Shown here one piece after another: positions 23,069 through 35,712 of a DNA stretch of 64,000 nucleotides (position 1 is its first letter; each line of letters starts with the position of its first letter). The stretch lies in NCBI RefSeq assembly GCF_003369915.1, contig NW_022881665.1:124001-188000 (forward strand), in the 5' to 3' direction. The DNA comes from Drosophila miranda. Lineage: Eukaryota > Arthropoda > Insecta > Diptera > Drosophilidae. The translations under genes and the position numbers were made by a program. The notes beneath the pieces are model-generated. The model was not told the origin of the DNA, did no database searches, and saw only the letters and a list, made by a program, of their open reading frames with translations.

Positions 23069-24596
23069 ACGTGATTTCGAACAGAGCAGTCTGACACTTG
23101 GTTGTTTTTGTATGTAGCGCGTACATATACAGCTGCGCCATATGCTCGTTCTGATGCATCTACAAACGTATGGAGTTCTTGGGTAACTGGAGTTTTACCA
23201 TCGTAGATATGCCGGGGAACTTGCATTTTGTTCAATGTTTGTAAGTCGTCCCGGTATTCTTTCCATTCGGTTTGGTGTTGTATTGGTAATTCGTCATCCC
23301 AATCCAGTTTGAGCTCCCAAAGTTGTTGCATGAAGATTTTTGCCTTTACTACCACCGGTGCAAAGAGTCCTAGTGGGTCAAAGATTTGGGCCAGTTCGGA
23401 ACATACCACCCGGTTGGTGATGCGTGTAGCCTGGCTTTTCTGTGTTCGTCCACACAATGTATCCTTCTTCGGCATCCAGATGAGACCCAGAGTTTTCACG
23501 CTGTAGTGCTCTAGTGTCTCTCCTAGTTTTACATCGGTTACAGTATCCTCTTTGGGGATTCCTTGGAGAAGTTGCTCATTGTTGGAGCACCACTTGCGCA
23601 ATTTGAATCCGGACGGTAGCAATATCTTATTTAGTTCTTGTCGAACATGAATTGCCTCTGGAATCGTGTTTGCTCCAGTTAGACAGTCGTCAACATAGAA
23701 ATCGGTTTTTAATGTTGTTGATCCTACTGGTAGTCTGTCTTTGTATTGTATTGCCAAATGATCCAGACATTTCGTTGCTAGGAACGGAGCAGCTGTTGTC
23801 CCATATGTTACTGTTTTCAGGCGATAGTACCTGATCTCTTCGGATGGATTGTTTCTCCAGACTATCATCTGATGGAATTGATCCTCCGGGTTCATCCACA
23901 CTTGCCGGTACATCTTTTCTATGTCCGCTGTGAATACGTACTTATGAATTCGAAATCGTAGCAGAATGGACATAAGTTCGCTCTGAACGGTGGGTCCAGC
24001 CTGCAGAATGTCGTTCAAAGATTTCCCGCTTGTTGATTTGCATGAGGCATCGAATACTACCCGAAGCTTTGTGGTGGTGCTTTCAGGTTTGAGTACACAA
24101 TGATGTGGAATGAAGTAGTGCCTTTTGGGAACTTTTGATGCTGGCACCATCTTCATATGTCCTAGTCCTTCATACTCTTCCATGTAGTCCACATAACTCT
24201 TCCAAGTTTCTGGTGAGCTTCGCCGCTCCAACGCTAGGAATCTTTTTGTTGCGATTTCCAACGACTCCCCAGGGCTGAAGGGTGTTCGGAAAATGGGAGC
24301 TTTACAATAAAACGGCCGTCTGAAGCTGTCTGAAGATTTTCTATAAAATGAGCTTCGCACCGTGCTTCCACTGGAGTGCGTGGTTTGTCTTCCGTCTCTA
24401 GATTGTCCAGAGTCCAGAATCTTTCCATGAGCTCGTTTACTCCCGTTGCACAAATGGGTGAGGAATTGTGGGCAGATTTGACTTTTCCTGCCACAATCCA
24501 TCCCAGTTTCGTGTTTTGTAGCAACGGGCCTCCTGTCCTTAGCTGCTGTTGATCTGGTAGCAGCAGCGAGTAGTAATGCTCGGCTCCGATTAGCAT
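23032..24596 (-). pseudogene. BEL pol: reverse transcriptase and upstream linker (E4)
   Basis: The frame at 23032-24501 (489 codons) covers the RT fingers and palm (KLRVVFDASCKSTSGKSLND, FTADIEKMYRQV, FYVDDCLTGA) and the start of RNase H. It keeps Glu where E1 and E2 have a stop (QSELMSILL). The upstream linker (LIGAEHYYSLLLPDQ, LGWIVAGKV) is in another frame at 24234-24596. E4 has four C's near 24267 where E1 and E2 have five, and that loss breaks the frame. The four-base loss near 23091 ends RNase H early. Confidence 0.87.
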
Positions 24597-24719
24597 GTCG
24601 ATTTTGCCTGGCTTATGGAAGTTTGGATCTGCCAGTGAGATCTTGCTTGGTACGTTTAAGCTCTCTGAATCGAGTGCCTGAGCTGGTTGATCAGCTATTA
24701 TCTGTGGTAATACGAAAGC

Positions 24720-25487
24720 TTAAATTCTTTGCGTAAAACCATTGTGAAGGGATTTCATGAGCACATTTACTCGTGCTCTGCTGGTCTTTGATTGACCTCC
24801 AATTCCTTCGATCCGTAATGTTGTGTCTTTTAGTTTGAGTGACAACATTGATGCCATTCGTTCAGAGATGAAGTTTATCTGTGATCCTGAATCTAGCAGT
24901 GCTCTGAAATTAGCAACCTGCCCGTTGTTGGCTTCTACTGCCACCTTTGCTGTGGCCAGAAGATTGTAACTATTGTTACTTGCTGCACCAACCGTCAGGC
25001 CTCTTGATTCTGTAGCTGCGCCTGATGATGTTTCCAAATGTAGCATCGTGTTGTGCTTCTTGTCACACTTGAAGCAGTTTCGACCAGGGCATGCGTTTGT
25101 TTTGTGATTTGTTCTAAAACAATTAACGCACATTTTTTGTTTTTGTACCCAATTTAGTCGTTCTGATGGAGATTTGGAGCGAAATTCTTCGCATCCGTAG
25201 AGCCAATGGCTTGCTTTCTTGCAGAATGTGCATAAGGGTGCTCGCGCTCTCCCTGTGTTTGCTGATGCACATGTCGTGCCTTTTGGCTCTCTCCTTGCTG
25301 CTGGTGGCTTCTTACTGGTTCCTAGAACCCGAATTCTTTGCTCCAAGAACTGAAGCATCGTATCCAGCGCCTGGATGTCCTTTGAGCTTCCCAATGATTG
25401 CTCATACAAGGCCTTACTTGTTACATCCAGTTTGTTTCTGATAATGGCAATCAATATCGGATCCCATGTAGATATATTGATGCCCAA
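24720..25487 (-). pseudogene. BEL gag C-terminus with zinc knuckles, and aspartic protease (E4)
   Basis: An open frame of 255 codons. Cysteine-rich knuckles appear in order (CTFCKKASHWLYGC, then CVNCFRTNHKTNAC, then CFKCDKKHNTMLH). A retroviral-type aspartic protease follows (FRALLDSGSQINFI, with the DSG active site, and IEGIGGQ). A single TAA at 24719-24721 interrupts what is otherwise one frame into the linker at 24234-24596. No other element in the window retains this region. Confidence 0.88.
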
Positions 25488-26477
25488 TCCCTTTCTATGG
25501 TTGTTATATACAACTCTTTTAATGACTTGGGATCGTCATTAATTGTTTGGTGATTGAGGAAGCGGTTCAGTACCGTGTTCGAAACATCTCTGGGATTGTT
25601 GTATGCGTCAACTAGTATTTCCCAAGCGGCTTCATAATTTTCTTCCTTTAGATCGATATGTCGAATCAATCTTTCTGCCTCGCCGGTAACGGTGGTTTTA
25701 AGATACCACATCTTTTTCAAAGTAGGCACCGAAGAACTGGGTCCACTTTAATAGATCCCCATCAAACTTTGGGATGCTGATGCGTGGAAGCTGCACGTTA
25801 TCCGTGTTTGGTGTGGCTGATTTTGCCAATGCTCTTTGGACCTTACTTTCCAGTGTTAGGTAGGATTCCATGTCATATCCTCCTTCCACTGGGTCCTCGT
25901 ATTCCTCATGAATTGTGAAGTGGACTTCCTGCGCTTGAGTCCATAGTGATTTTATCAAATCACTTGATGTGCGTCCTTCCGCCTCTGAAAGTTGTTTCAG
26001 ATTGCGTTTAACGGACTCTACTATGGCCTTTTGTCGGCGACATAGTGAAAGCAGTTTGCTGTAATCCTTCGAGGACTGCTGGATCAGATCGCTTTCTTTG
26101 GGACCTACTGAAGGTTTCTCATGCTTTTCTTTAGGGACGATTTGACTTTCCCCACGAGCACTAGACGTCTGTGATAGCTTATCCATGCATTCGGTAAAAA
26201 TCGTAATGTATTGCTTACATGTTGTACGTAAGTCTTCACGGAATTTAACGTATTCATCCGTTTTGTCTGTATCGCGAAGTTTGGAGTCGTTTTTGTTGAA
26301 GCGATTCCACGCATTTTCGAGTGCTGATATTTTGGCTTGAAAATAAGAGGCCGTTTGCTTTCGTTCTTGGGAATCTTTTTTAAAGTTCCGAATGCACCTC
26401 GATATTTCCTCACCAATCTCTTGCTGCACATCCATTGCCCATGTAGCGGCAGCTTCTGCCTCCATATGTGTATCCAT
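25451..26477 (-). pseudogene. BEL gag N-terminal and DUF1759-like region (E4)
   Basis: The gag ATG is at 26477. The frame is intact to about 25730, where a deletion removes the bases encoding the FSCMVHETNM segment seen in E1. Sequence resumes in another frame at 25451-25729. A second small deletion near 25494 removes part of the ESLASLKGLG segment. M13 of E1 gag is Trp here (AAATWAMD). Confidence 0.84.
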
Positions 26478-26891
26478 TCTATCTGTTTGTACCTATTACT
26501 TCTGACCCGTTGGGAGTGTTTTATTTGCTTTGCAGCTGGATACGCTCCGAATCGCAACCGTTGTCGGTCAGAAAGGTAATAGTACAGGTGATGTGTTGGA
26601 TGGAAGGATTTGTGCTGTTTCCAATCTATGGAACGCACGGAACAACAAAAATTGATTACCTTGGTGGTAATCGAATTCTATAGCTGTTTTTCTGTTGGCT
26701 GATAACCTGAATATGTCAGATTTGCCAAAGTGATACTTATTGGTAGGAGATGCTACCGTAAGTGTATGGCCTGATGCCAAATTTTTATTGAAGATGTCCT
26801 GTTGACTGCTTCAATCTGATGTCCAGATCGAATCCTTTCACTGTAGCTTGTCTGACAGTTTGAAAGGATGACCAAGGTCGGGGTCACCAAA

Positions 26892-27536
26892 TGTTAATGT
26901 GTGTGTGTGTGTAGGAAGCTGGGTTGCATACGGTACATAAACCGTCTACAGTTTGGTCGTCGCAACTAGAACTTGAACCAGTTGGACTGCGGAGTGGGTA
27001 TCCTACGGTGCGCAAGGGAGGGTCTGAAGACACGGCGACAGCCTCTGATGATTGCGATGGAAGATGAGTGACAGGCATTTATGGTACTGTTTCTGATACT
27101 GATTTTATTGATAAAACTGATTCTTATTTATAGGTGATAAAAGGTACAAAAGTGCTGAGTCTGTAAAATATATGTTTTGTGTATTATGGATAATTTTAGT
27201 GTCTGGTGGGCAATTGCGATATTTTGATGGTCAGCAACTGCCCCGCTGTCTTTGCCATCTGCGGAGAGAGTGCATTGTCAGCAGAACTCACTGCAGTGGC
27301 CAGTGTGTTGTCGTGAGGTATTATATTACATGTTAAATAGAACACTGTGTTACGGTGCCACTGTGTTATGCCGACGGGTATTATAAACTATTACTTAAGC
27401 ATATTTCTGCAACTGAACAAAATAGAGTGCTCTGATTTCAGAAAAGTAGTTGCGTTGACTTATCAGTCTCACAAGTATATAAAAATTTATCTACTAAAAT
27501 TTATTATAGCTCGATCTATGTACAGCGCACACCACT
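26892..27536 (-). repeat. BEL LTR of E4, upstream of polo copy 4
   Basis: Full-length version with the (GT)n end, primer-binding site at 26876-26889, and - strand TATA-like and AATAAA signals. Minor substitutions (TGTTACGG near 27349, AAAATTTATC near 27482) distinguish it. Confidence 0.7.
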
Positions 27537-27810
27537 AATTTTCATTGGCATTTAAATCGAACGGTTTCGGCGCGTTCTCCGCTTTGTGGCTATTTTTCGT
27601 GAACTGTGAATTGTGAGTGGTGTCGGTGGGCATAGCCATAGTCTGCGAGTGATCATTTGTGTCTTGGCATTTGCATTAATCTTAAATTGTTTCTTTGGGA
27701 ACGCATTTAACTGGACGTGGTGTGTACAGAGCGGATTTTGCATCAACGCGAAGGCGAGGAAGTTTTTTGTGTTTCGAGTGAACGCCAAGGCAAAGGGACA
27801 TCAGAGCAAA
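27537..27810 (+). promoter_or_regulatory. polo: polo copy 4 5' flank and 5' UTR
   Basis: Near-identical to 4721-4995. Confidence 0.5.
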
Positions 27811-30072
27811 ATGGCCGCAAAACCGGAGGATAAAAGCACAGATATACCGGATCGTCTCTTCGACTCCAATCAACGCAGGACGTATAAGCGTATGCGCTTC
27901 TTTGGAAAGGTAAGACTTGCCCCAGAAGTGGATCATTGTGTTCTAGGGAATCCTCATGCACATTTTAACAACTCTGCGCAGCCTCACAGCGCTGGGCATA
28001 CACATATGTATGTAAGGGCATGCAAACCAACACATACAAGCATGCGGCTTACATCTATTTTCGCCTCAGTTTCCTTTGGCACCCTTCCACTGTTTTATGT
28101 GTGAACGCGTGCGTGTGTGTGCCTGGTAGAGTTGTCAAAGAAGTGACGGCCCAGCCACATACATGCATGCAAACGTACATTCTTTTTTTTTTTGGCGCGT
28201 CGCATTCAATTTACAATTATTTAGTAAAAAATTGTGGCTATAATGAGATGTTTTGCAATTGCTTGTGCAGGGCGGCTTTGCCAAGTGCTACGAAATCATC
28301 GATGTGAAGACCGACGATGTTTTTGCCGGCAAAATCGTATCAAAGAAGCTGATGATCAAGCACAACCAGAAGGAGAAGACCGCTCAGGAGATTACCATTC
28401 ATCGTAGTCTCAATCATCCCAACATAGTGAAGTTCCATAGCTATTTCGAGGATGTCCAGAACATTTACATTGTCCTGGAGCTTTGCAAGAAGCGGGTAAG
28501 TACGCCGGAAATTCAGCATAGCATGCGTTCTTCCGAACTAATGGATCCCGCCTTTTTGCACTCAGTCGATGATGGAGCTGCACAAGCGCCGGAAAAGCAT
28601 CACGGAGTTCGAGTGCCGCTACTACATTTACCAGATCATCCAAGGCGTCAAGTATCTGCACGACAACCGCATTATCCATCGCGACTTGAAGCTAGGAAAC
28701 CTGTTCTTGAACGATATGCTGCACGTAAAGATTGGCGACTTTGGCCTAGCCACTCGCATCGAATATGAGGGCGAACGCAAGAAGACTCTGTGCGGCACCC
28801 CAAACTACATTGCCCCGGAAATTCTCACCAAAAAGGGGCATTCGTTCGAAGTGGACATATGGTCCATTGGCTGCGTCATGTACACTCTGTTGGTAGGCCA
28901 ACACCCGTTTGAGACCAAAACGCTGAAGGACACTTATTCAAAGATCAAGAAGTGCGAGTACAGAGTGCCAAGCTACTTGAGAAAACCTGCTGCTGATATG
29001 GTGATCTCCATGCTCCAGCCGAACCCTGAGAGCCGCCCAGCAATTGGCCAGTTGCTGAACTACGACTTCCTGAAGGGCTCGAAGGTGCCAACGTTCTTGC
29101 CAAGCTCTTGCCTAACTATGGCTCCGCGAATTGGCATCAACGACACCATTGAAGACTCCATTCATCGCAAGCCGCTGATGGAGATGAACGGCATTAGGGA
29201 TGATACTCGTCTGGAGTCAACATTCCTCAATACCAACTTGCACGACGCCATCACTGCCTCGGCCCAGGTGTGCCGCCACAACGAAGACTACCGCAGCGAC
29301 ATTGAGAGCTTGCACCAGCAGCTCACCAATCTGATCAACAACAAGGTTTGTAATCATTGCAGTGATTGTATCTGTTAAATAATTATTAATCATCTCGTGC
29401 TTACAGCCGCGCATACTGCAAGGCAATCTCGAGGATGAGAATACCGATCCTGCAGCACAGCCGCTCTTCTGGATATCCAAATGGGTCGACTACAGTGAAA
29501 AATACGGCTTCGGTTATCAGCTCTGTGATGAGGGCATTGGCGTTATGTTCAACGACACAACCAAATTGATTCTGCTTCCGAACCAGATCAACGTCCACTT
29601 CATAGACAAGGACGGAAAGGAGAGCTACATGACTACGACCGATTACTGCAAGACACTTGATAAAAAGATGAAGCTGCTTTCCTACTTCAAGCGTTACATG
29701 ATCGAGCATCTCGTGAAGGCTGGAGCCAATAATGTGAACATTGAGAGTGATCAGATATCGCGTATGCCCCATTTGCACTCCTGGTTCCGCACAACGTGTG
29801 CTGTGGTCATGCATCTTACCAACGGTTCCGTACAGGTAGCTACACAAATTTAGTAAATGCTCTCCCGACTTATAGAAATTAACCAAAACTATTCCTGATT
29901 TCAGCTTAATTTTTCGGATCACATGAAGCTCATTCTTTGTCCGCGTATGAGTGCCATTACATACATGGATCACGAAAAGAACTTCCGCACATATCGCTTC
30001 TCGACCATCGTGGGAGAACGGTGTGTCCAAAGAATTATATCAAAAGATACGCTATGCCCAAGAAAAACTTAG
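27811..30072 (+). CDS. polo: Polo-like kinase, copy 4, with frameshifted C-terminus
   Basis: Exons are 27811-27909, 28271-28495, 28566-29345, 29407-29835 and 29905 onward. The kinase domain and most of the polo-box domain are intact, including Thr182, Trp394 and the His517/Lys519 pair. An extra G near 30011-30013 shifts the frame after residue 547. The last 28 residues are replaced by 19 unrelated ones ending at TAG 30070-30072 (566 aa); the normal stop would be at 30098-30100. The lost segment is the C-terminal helix that packs the polo-box domain, so folding could suffer. E46K and P221H are present. Intron 2 is one base shorter. The insertion could be a sequencing error. Confidence 0.88.
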
Positions 30073-30803
30073 AAAAATGCTGGAGAAGATGTTTGTTTAA
30101 TTGTTGGATGATGTTCACCATCTCCACAACCTACCAGCGGACTATCATTCTAAGGCAAAATGTTAGTTTAAGCTAAATCACGAACGCCTTAGCCAACCCA
30201 ACCTAACCATTCATCTGTTCCCACGCCAATTCTTTCCACAATCGTAGTTTCTGTCCAAATTTGTATTTACTGTTTAACGTTTTTTTTTTCGTTTGGTTTT
30301 GCATTCCACTTTAGTTCCTGTTTAACGTTTATATCTGTTCAAATATTTTCGTACACGAATATCGAAAGAAATTATTAATAAATAAAAATAAATGTATACT
30401 TTTAGAAATTACAAGTAATCCTCGATCGCCCACGCATCATTTCAACAATTCGAACATTTGTGTAGAAAAAACAACAAACAAAACATGGATGTTAACTATT
30501 AGAACCCTGCGGTTTGGGAGTAAACATTTCTTTTGTATTTTTACCTAAGCTAATAAAATTTGAACCACTGTAGTAATAAATACAATGCTTCTCAAATTAT
30601 TCAAATTGGAAGATTTTACGTCTCAAATTGATTCTAGGAATGTCTTATGTATTATATTTCTGTTTTCTGAGTACCGTCGGCCAAATTTCTATTGTTTCGG
30701 CTGACGCACGAATTAGGAAACTTGAAACAATTTATCGCAGTTCAGGTGTAAGTATCGTGGTAATTTTTTTTTTGGAGGTATAGAGAAAGATCGGATATAA
30801 AAA
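30073..30803 (+). other. polo: polo copy 4 3' UTR and flank up to Helitron H2
   Basis: Usual 3' UTR with AATAAA signals and 3' flank. H2 interrupts it within the A-run just before the BEL pol stop. Confidence 0.7.
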
Positions 30804-31993
30804 CGAGGGAGAACGTTGTGAGTTGCTGCGTACACCGCAACTATACAGTTATACCCGATACTAAGTCAGTATGGCTCTCCTGCGGCAGACGCCGCTAATA
30901 TTGAACCACACGACAAGGAGTGCGTGCGAGAGAGACAGAAAATCAGTCTGAGCGTGACGTCGGGCGCTGCGTGGCCACTGCAAATTGATTTCTTGCTTTT
31001 GGCTACAAAAATGATCCGATCTGATCCAGATTCAGCAATCTGATAGATATAGTCGTTATCTATGATTCTGCGTTTTTTAGTTTTCTCGAATGTGCAATAT
31101 TGTGGATGCAACAGATTTTCGTTTTTTGTTGGGGCGGAAGGGGGTGGGGCGAAATTCTGAGATATACGTTTTATAGTGAGATGTAACAGAAAAGCGGATA
31201 CCAAATTTGGTTACTCTAGCCTTAATAGTCTCTGAGATTTGTGGATGCCCCAGATTTCGTCCTTTGCGGGGGCGGAAGGGGGTGTGGCGAAATTTGGACA
31301 AGAAACGGTCAAGGTCAGATATCACAGGAGTGTGGATACCAAATTTGGTTGCTCTGGCTCTTATAGGTTCTGAGATCCTTGAACTCATATTTTGCAATTG
31401 GCAAAGCCGACCATGAAACCTGTGTGTTAGAGAGAGACCGAGCGAGAAAGAATGAAATTGTTTTCTTGATTCTGGCTATAATAATTTTACGATCTGGTTG
31501 AGATTTTACACTCTAGAACATATAGTCATCCTCTACGATTTTGCATTTTTGGTTTTATCGTATCTTTAAAATTGTGGATGCCACAGATTTTCATCCTTTG
31601 TGGGGGCGGAAGTGGGTGGGGGCGAAGTTTTGAAATATTTTTGTAGCAGTGACATATCACAGAAGTCTGGATCCAAAACATCGTTGCTCTAGCTCTTATA
31701 GTCTTTGAGCACTAGGCGCTGAAGGGGACGGACGGACGGACGGACGGACGGACGGACAGACGGATGGACGGACGGACGGACGGACGGACGGACGGTCGGA
31801 CGGACGGACGGACGGACGGTCGGACGGACGGACGGACGGACGGACGGACAGGGCTCAATCGACTCGGCTATTGATGCTGATCAAGAATATATATACTTTA
31901 TGGGGTCGCAAACGATTCCTTCTAGACGTTACACACATCCACTTTTACCACAAATCTAATATACCCCAACACTCATTTTGAGTATCGGGTATA
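30804..31993 (+). mobile_element. Non-autonomous Helitron, DINE-1/ISY-like (H2)
   Basis: About 1.19 kb, same family and orientation as H1: TTATACCCGATACT near the left, GACG microsatellite, conserved CTTTATGGGGTCG block, hairpin and AGTATCGGGTATAA at the right. It is inserted in the poly-A stretch of GATATAAAAAAAAGAC (compare 7979-7995) with no clear target-site duplication. It differs from H1 at many positions and sits at a different site, so it is an independent insertion. Confidence 0.85.
31726..31851. repeat. GACG tetranucleotide microsatellite in H2
   Basis: About 125 bp of GACG tetramers with occasional GACA, GATG and GGTC variants. Confidence 0.92.
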
Positions 31994-32002
31994 AAAAAGA
32001 CT

Positions 32003-33166
32003 TTAAATACAGTGTTTTTTCCCGTAGTATACGTCAGGTTGCCATCTGTTGATGTTAATGTAGGTGACAATTTTGTTGTTTGCTGTGTGGGTGGCTCATC
32101 AATCTCCGTGGTGTCACTGATCACGTTGTGGGAACGTTTGATTGCCACATCTTCTGGAAAGAGCGGCGCTAGACGAGTGATAGGGCGCTTGTATACGCCA
32201 GATGCTGTCTTAACGTCAACCACTCGTACGTGGTTGTCCTGTCCAGGATATGTCTTAATGATGCGACCCATTGGCCACTTCATTACAGGAAGGTTGTCTT
32301 CCTTAACCAAAACTAATAATCCTTCAGGTACGTTTGGTGAAGCGGTCTTCCATTTATGCCGAGCTTGCAATTCTTGAGGTATTCTGTAGACCATTGTTTC
32401 CAGAATGAATGCTTTAGGCGCGATACCAATTCCCAGCGCTTGACCAATGTTCTTCCTTGTTGATCAGTATTGACGTCAGGAGGCGTTGTCAATGGTTCAC
32501 CAATCAAGAAGTGTCCTGGGGTGAGCGCTGTTGTATCAGTGGGTTGCTGGGTTGCATACGGTACATAAACCGTCTACAGTTTGGTCGTCGCAACTAGAAC
32601 TTGAACCAGTTGGACTGCGGAGTGGGTATCCTACGGTGCGCAAGGGAGGGTCTGAAGACACGGCGACAGCCTCTGATGATTGCGATGGAAGATGAGTGAC
32701 AGGCAGTTATGGTACTGTTTCTGATACTGATTTTATTGATAAAACTGATTCTTATTTATAGGTGATAAAAGGTACAAAAGTGCTGAGTCTGTAAAATATA
32801 TGTTTTGTGTATTATGGATAATTTTAGTGTCTGGTGGGCAATTGCGATATTTTGATGGTCAGCAACTGCCCGCTGTCTTTGCCATCTGCGGAGAGAGTGC
32901 ATTGTCAGCAGAACTCACTGCAGTGGCCAGTGTGTTGTCGTGAGGTATTATATTACATGTTAAATAGAACACTGTGTCACGGTGCCACTGTGTTATGCCG
33001 ACGGGTATTATAAACTATTACTTAAGCATATTTCTGCAACTGAATAGAGAAATAGAGTGCTCTGATTTCAGAAAACTAGTTGCGTTGACTTATCAGTCTC
33101 ACAAGTATATAAAAATTCATCTACTAAAATTTATTATAGCTCGATTTATGTACAGCGCACACCACT
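32003..33166 (-). mobile_element. BEL/Pao remnant E5 (short type)
   Basis: It has the same pol C-terminus/LTR junction as E3 (about 32545). The C-terminal domain frame is broken by a missing G near 32376 (TCTTGAGGTATT), giving separate frames at 31945-32394 and 32313-32507. The fragment begins immediately beside Helitron H2. Confidence 0.88.
32546..33166 (-). repeat. BEL LTR of E5, upstream of polo copy 5
   Basis: Short-type LTR lacking the U5 end. It keeps the - strand TATA-like and AATAAA signals. Confidence 0.7.
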
Positions 33167-33442
33167 AATTTTCATTGGCATTTAAATCGAACGGTTTCGG
33201 CGCGTTCTCCGCTTTGTGGCTATTTTTCGTGAACTGTGGAATTGTGAGTGGTGTCGGTGGGCATAGGCATAGTCTGCGAGTGATCATTTGTGTCTTGGCA
33301 TTTGCATTAATCTTAAATTGTTTCTTTGGGAACGCATTTAACTGGACGTGGTGTGTTACAGAGCGGATTTTGCATCAACGCGAAGGCGAGGAAGTTTTTT
33401 GTGTTTCGAGTGAACGCCAAGGCAAAGGGACATCAGAGCAAA
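33167..33442 (+). promoter_or_regulatory. polo: polo copy 5 5' flank and 5' UTR
   Basis: As 4721-4995, with single-base insertions near 33239 and 33356. Confidence 0.45.
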
Positions 33443-35712
33443 ATGGCCGCAAAACCGGAGGATAAAAGCACAGATATACCGGATCGTCTCTTCGACTCAA
33501 TCAACGCAGGACGTATAAGCGTATGCGCTTCTTTGGAAAGGTAAGACTTGCCCCAGAAGTGGATCATTGTGTTCTAGGGAATCCTCATGCACATTTTAAC
33601 AACTCTGCGCAGCCTCACAGCGCTGGGCATACACATATGTATGTAAGGGCATGCAAACCAACACATACAAGCATGCGGCTTACATCATTTTCGCCTCAGT
33701 TTCCCTTTGGCACCCTTCCACTGTTTTATGTGTGGAACGCGTGCGTGTGTGTGCCTGGTAGAGTTGTCAAAGAAGTGACGGCCCAGCCACATACATGCAT
33801 GCAAACGTACATTCTTTTTTTTTGTCGCGTCGCATTCAATTTACAATTATTTAGTAAAAAATTGTGGCTATAATGAGATGTTTTGCAATTGCTTGTGTAG
33901 GGCGGCTTTGCCAAGTGCTACGAAATCATCGATGTGGAGACCGACGATGTTTTTGCCGGCAAAAATCGTATCAAAGAAGCTGATGATCAAGCACAACCTG
34001 AAGGAGAAGACCGCTCAGGAGATTACCATTCATCGTAGTCTCAATCATCCCAACATAGTGAAGTTCCATAGCTATTTCGAGGATGTCCAGAACATTTACA
34101 TTGTCCTGGAGCTTTGCAAGAAGCGGGGTAAGTACTGCCGGAAATTCAGCATAGCATGCGTCTTCCGAACTAATGGATCCCGCCTTTTTGCCACTCAGTC
34201 GATGATGGAGCTGCACAAGCGCCGGAAAAGCATCACGGAGTTCGAGTGCCGCTACTACATTACCAGATCATCCAAGGCGTCAAGTATCTGCACGACAACC
34301 GCATTATCCATCGCGACTTGAAGCTAGGAAACCTGTCTTAAACGATATGCTGCACGTGAAGATTGGCGACTTGGCCTAGCCACTCGCATCGAATATGAGG
34401 GCGAACGCAAGAAGACTCTGTGCGGCACCCCAAACTACATTGCCCCAGAAATTCTCACCAAAAAGGGGCATTCGTTCGAAGTGGACATATGGTCCATTGG
34501 CTGCGTCATGTACACTCTGTTGGTAGGCCAACCCCCGTTTGAGACCAAAACGCTGAAGGACACTTATTCAAAGATCAAGAAGTGCGAGTACAGAGTGCCA
34601 AGCTACTTGAGAAAACCTGCTGCTGATATGGTGATCTCCATGCTCCAGCCGAACCCTGAGAGCCGCCCAGCAATTGGCCAGTTGCTGAACTACGACGTCC
34701 TGAAGGGCTCGAAGGTGCCAACGTTCTTGCAAGCTCTTGCCTAACTATGGCTCCGCGAATTGGCATCAACGACACCATTGAAGACTCCATTCATCCGCAA
34801 GCCGCTGATGGAGATGAACGGCATTAGGATGATACTCGTCTGAGTCAACATTCCTCAATACAACTTGCACGACGCATCACTGCCTCGGCCCCAGGTGTGC
34901 CGCACAACGAAGACTACCGCAGCGACATTGAGAGCTTGCACCAGCAGCTCACAATCTGATCAACAACAAGGTTTGTAATCATTGCAGTGATTGTATCTGT
35001 TAAATAATTATTAATCATCTCGTGCTTACAGCGCGCATACTGCAAGGCAATCTCGAGGATGAGAATACCGATCCTGCAGCACAGCCGCTCTTCTGGATAT
35101 CCAAATGGGTCGACTACAGTGAAAAATACGGCTTCGGTTATCAGCTCTGTGATGAGGGCATTGGCGTTATGTTCAACGACACAACCAATTGATTCTGCTT
35201 CCGAACCAGATCAACGTCCACTTCATAGACAGGACGGAAAGGAGAGCTACATGACTACGACGATTACTGCAGACGCTTGATAAAAGATGAAGCTGCTTTC
35301 CTACTTCAAGCTTACATGACGAGCATCTCGTGAAGGCTGGAGCCAATAATGTGAACATTGAGAGTGATCAGATATCGCGTATGCCCCATTTGCACTCCTG
35401 GTTCCGCACAACGTGTGCTGTGGTCATGCATCTTACCAACGGTTCCGTACAGGTAGCTACACAAATTTAGTAAATGCTCTCCCGACTTATAGAAATTAAC
35501 CAAAACTATTCCTGATTCAGCTTAATTTTTCGGATCACATGAAGCTCATTCTTTTGTCCGCAGTATGAGTGCATTACATACATGGATCACGAGAAGAACT
35601 TCGCACATATCGCTTCTCGACCATCGTGGAGAACGGGTGTCCAAAGAATTATATCAAAAGATACGCTATGCCCAGAAAAACTTAGAAAAATGCTGGAGAA
35701 GATGTTGTTTAA
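33443..35712 (+). pseudogene. polo: polo copy 5, many frameshifts (possibly sequence error)
   Basis: All five exons and four introns are present in order. Breaks include a lost C in exon 1 (GACTCAATC near 33497), an extra A in exon 2 near 33964, an extra G before the exon 2 donor, lost T's in exon 3 (near 34260, 34336 and 34372), and lost C or G near 34730-34880. Many more fall in exons 4 and 5. It shares Q66L with copies 6 and 7 and keeps Pro221. Nearly all breaks are one-base changes in short runs, so real disruption and poor base calling cannot be separated here. Confidence 0.85.

Larger units (their letters stand above)
21737..27536 (-). mobile_element. BEL/Pao retrotransposon E4, the most complete copy
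   Basis: This is the only copy here that keeps the zinc-knuckle, protease and protease-RT linker region (24285-25446) absent from the other long elements. It also keeps the full RNase H to integrase connection (22440-22680). It lacks the pol C-terminal domain and a 3' LTR. Damage includes two gag deletions (about 25494 and 25727), an in-frame TAA at 24719-24721, a one-base loss near 24267 and a four-base loss near 23091. Confidence 0.92.
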
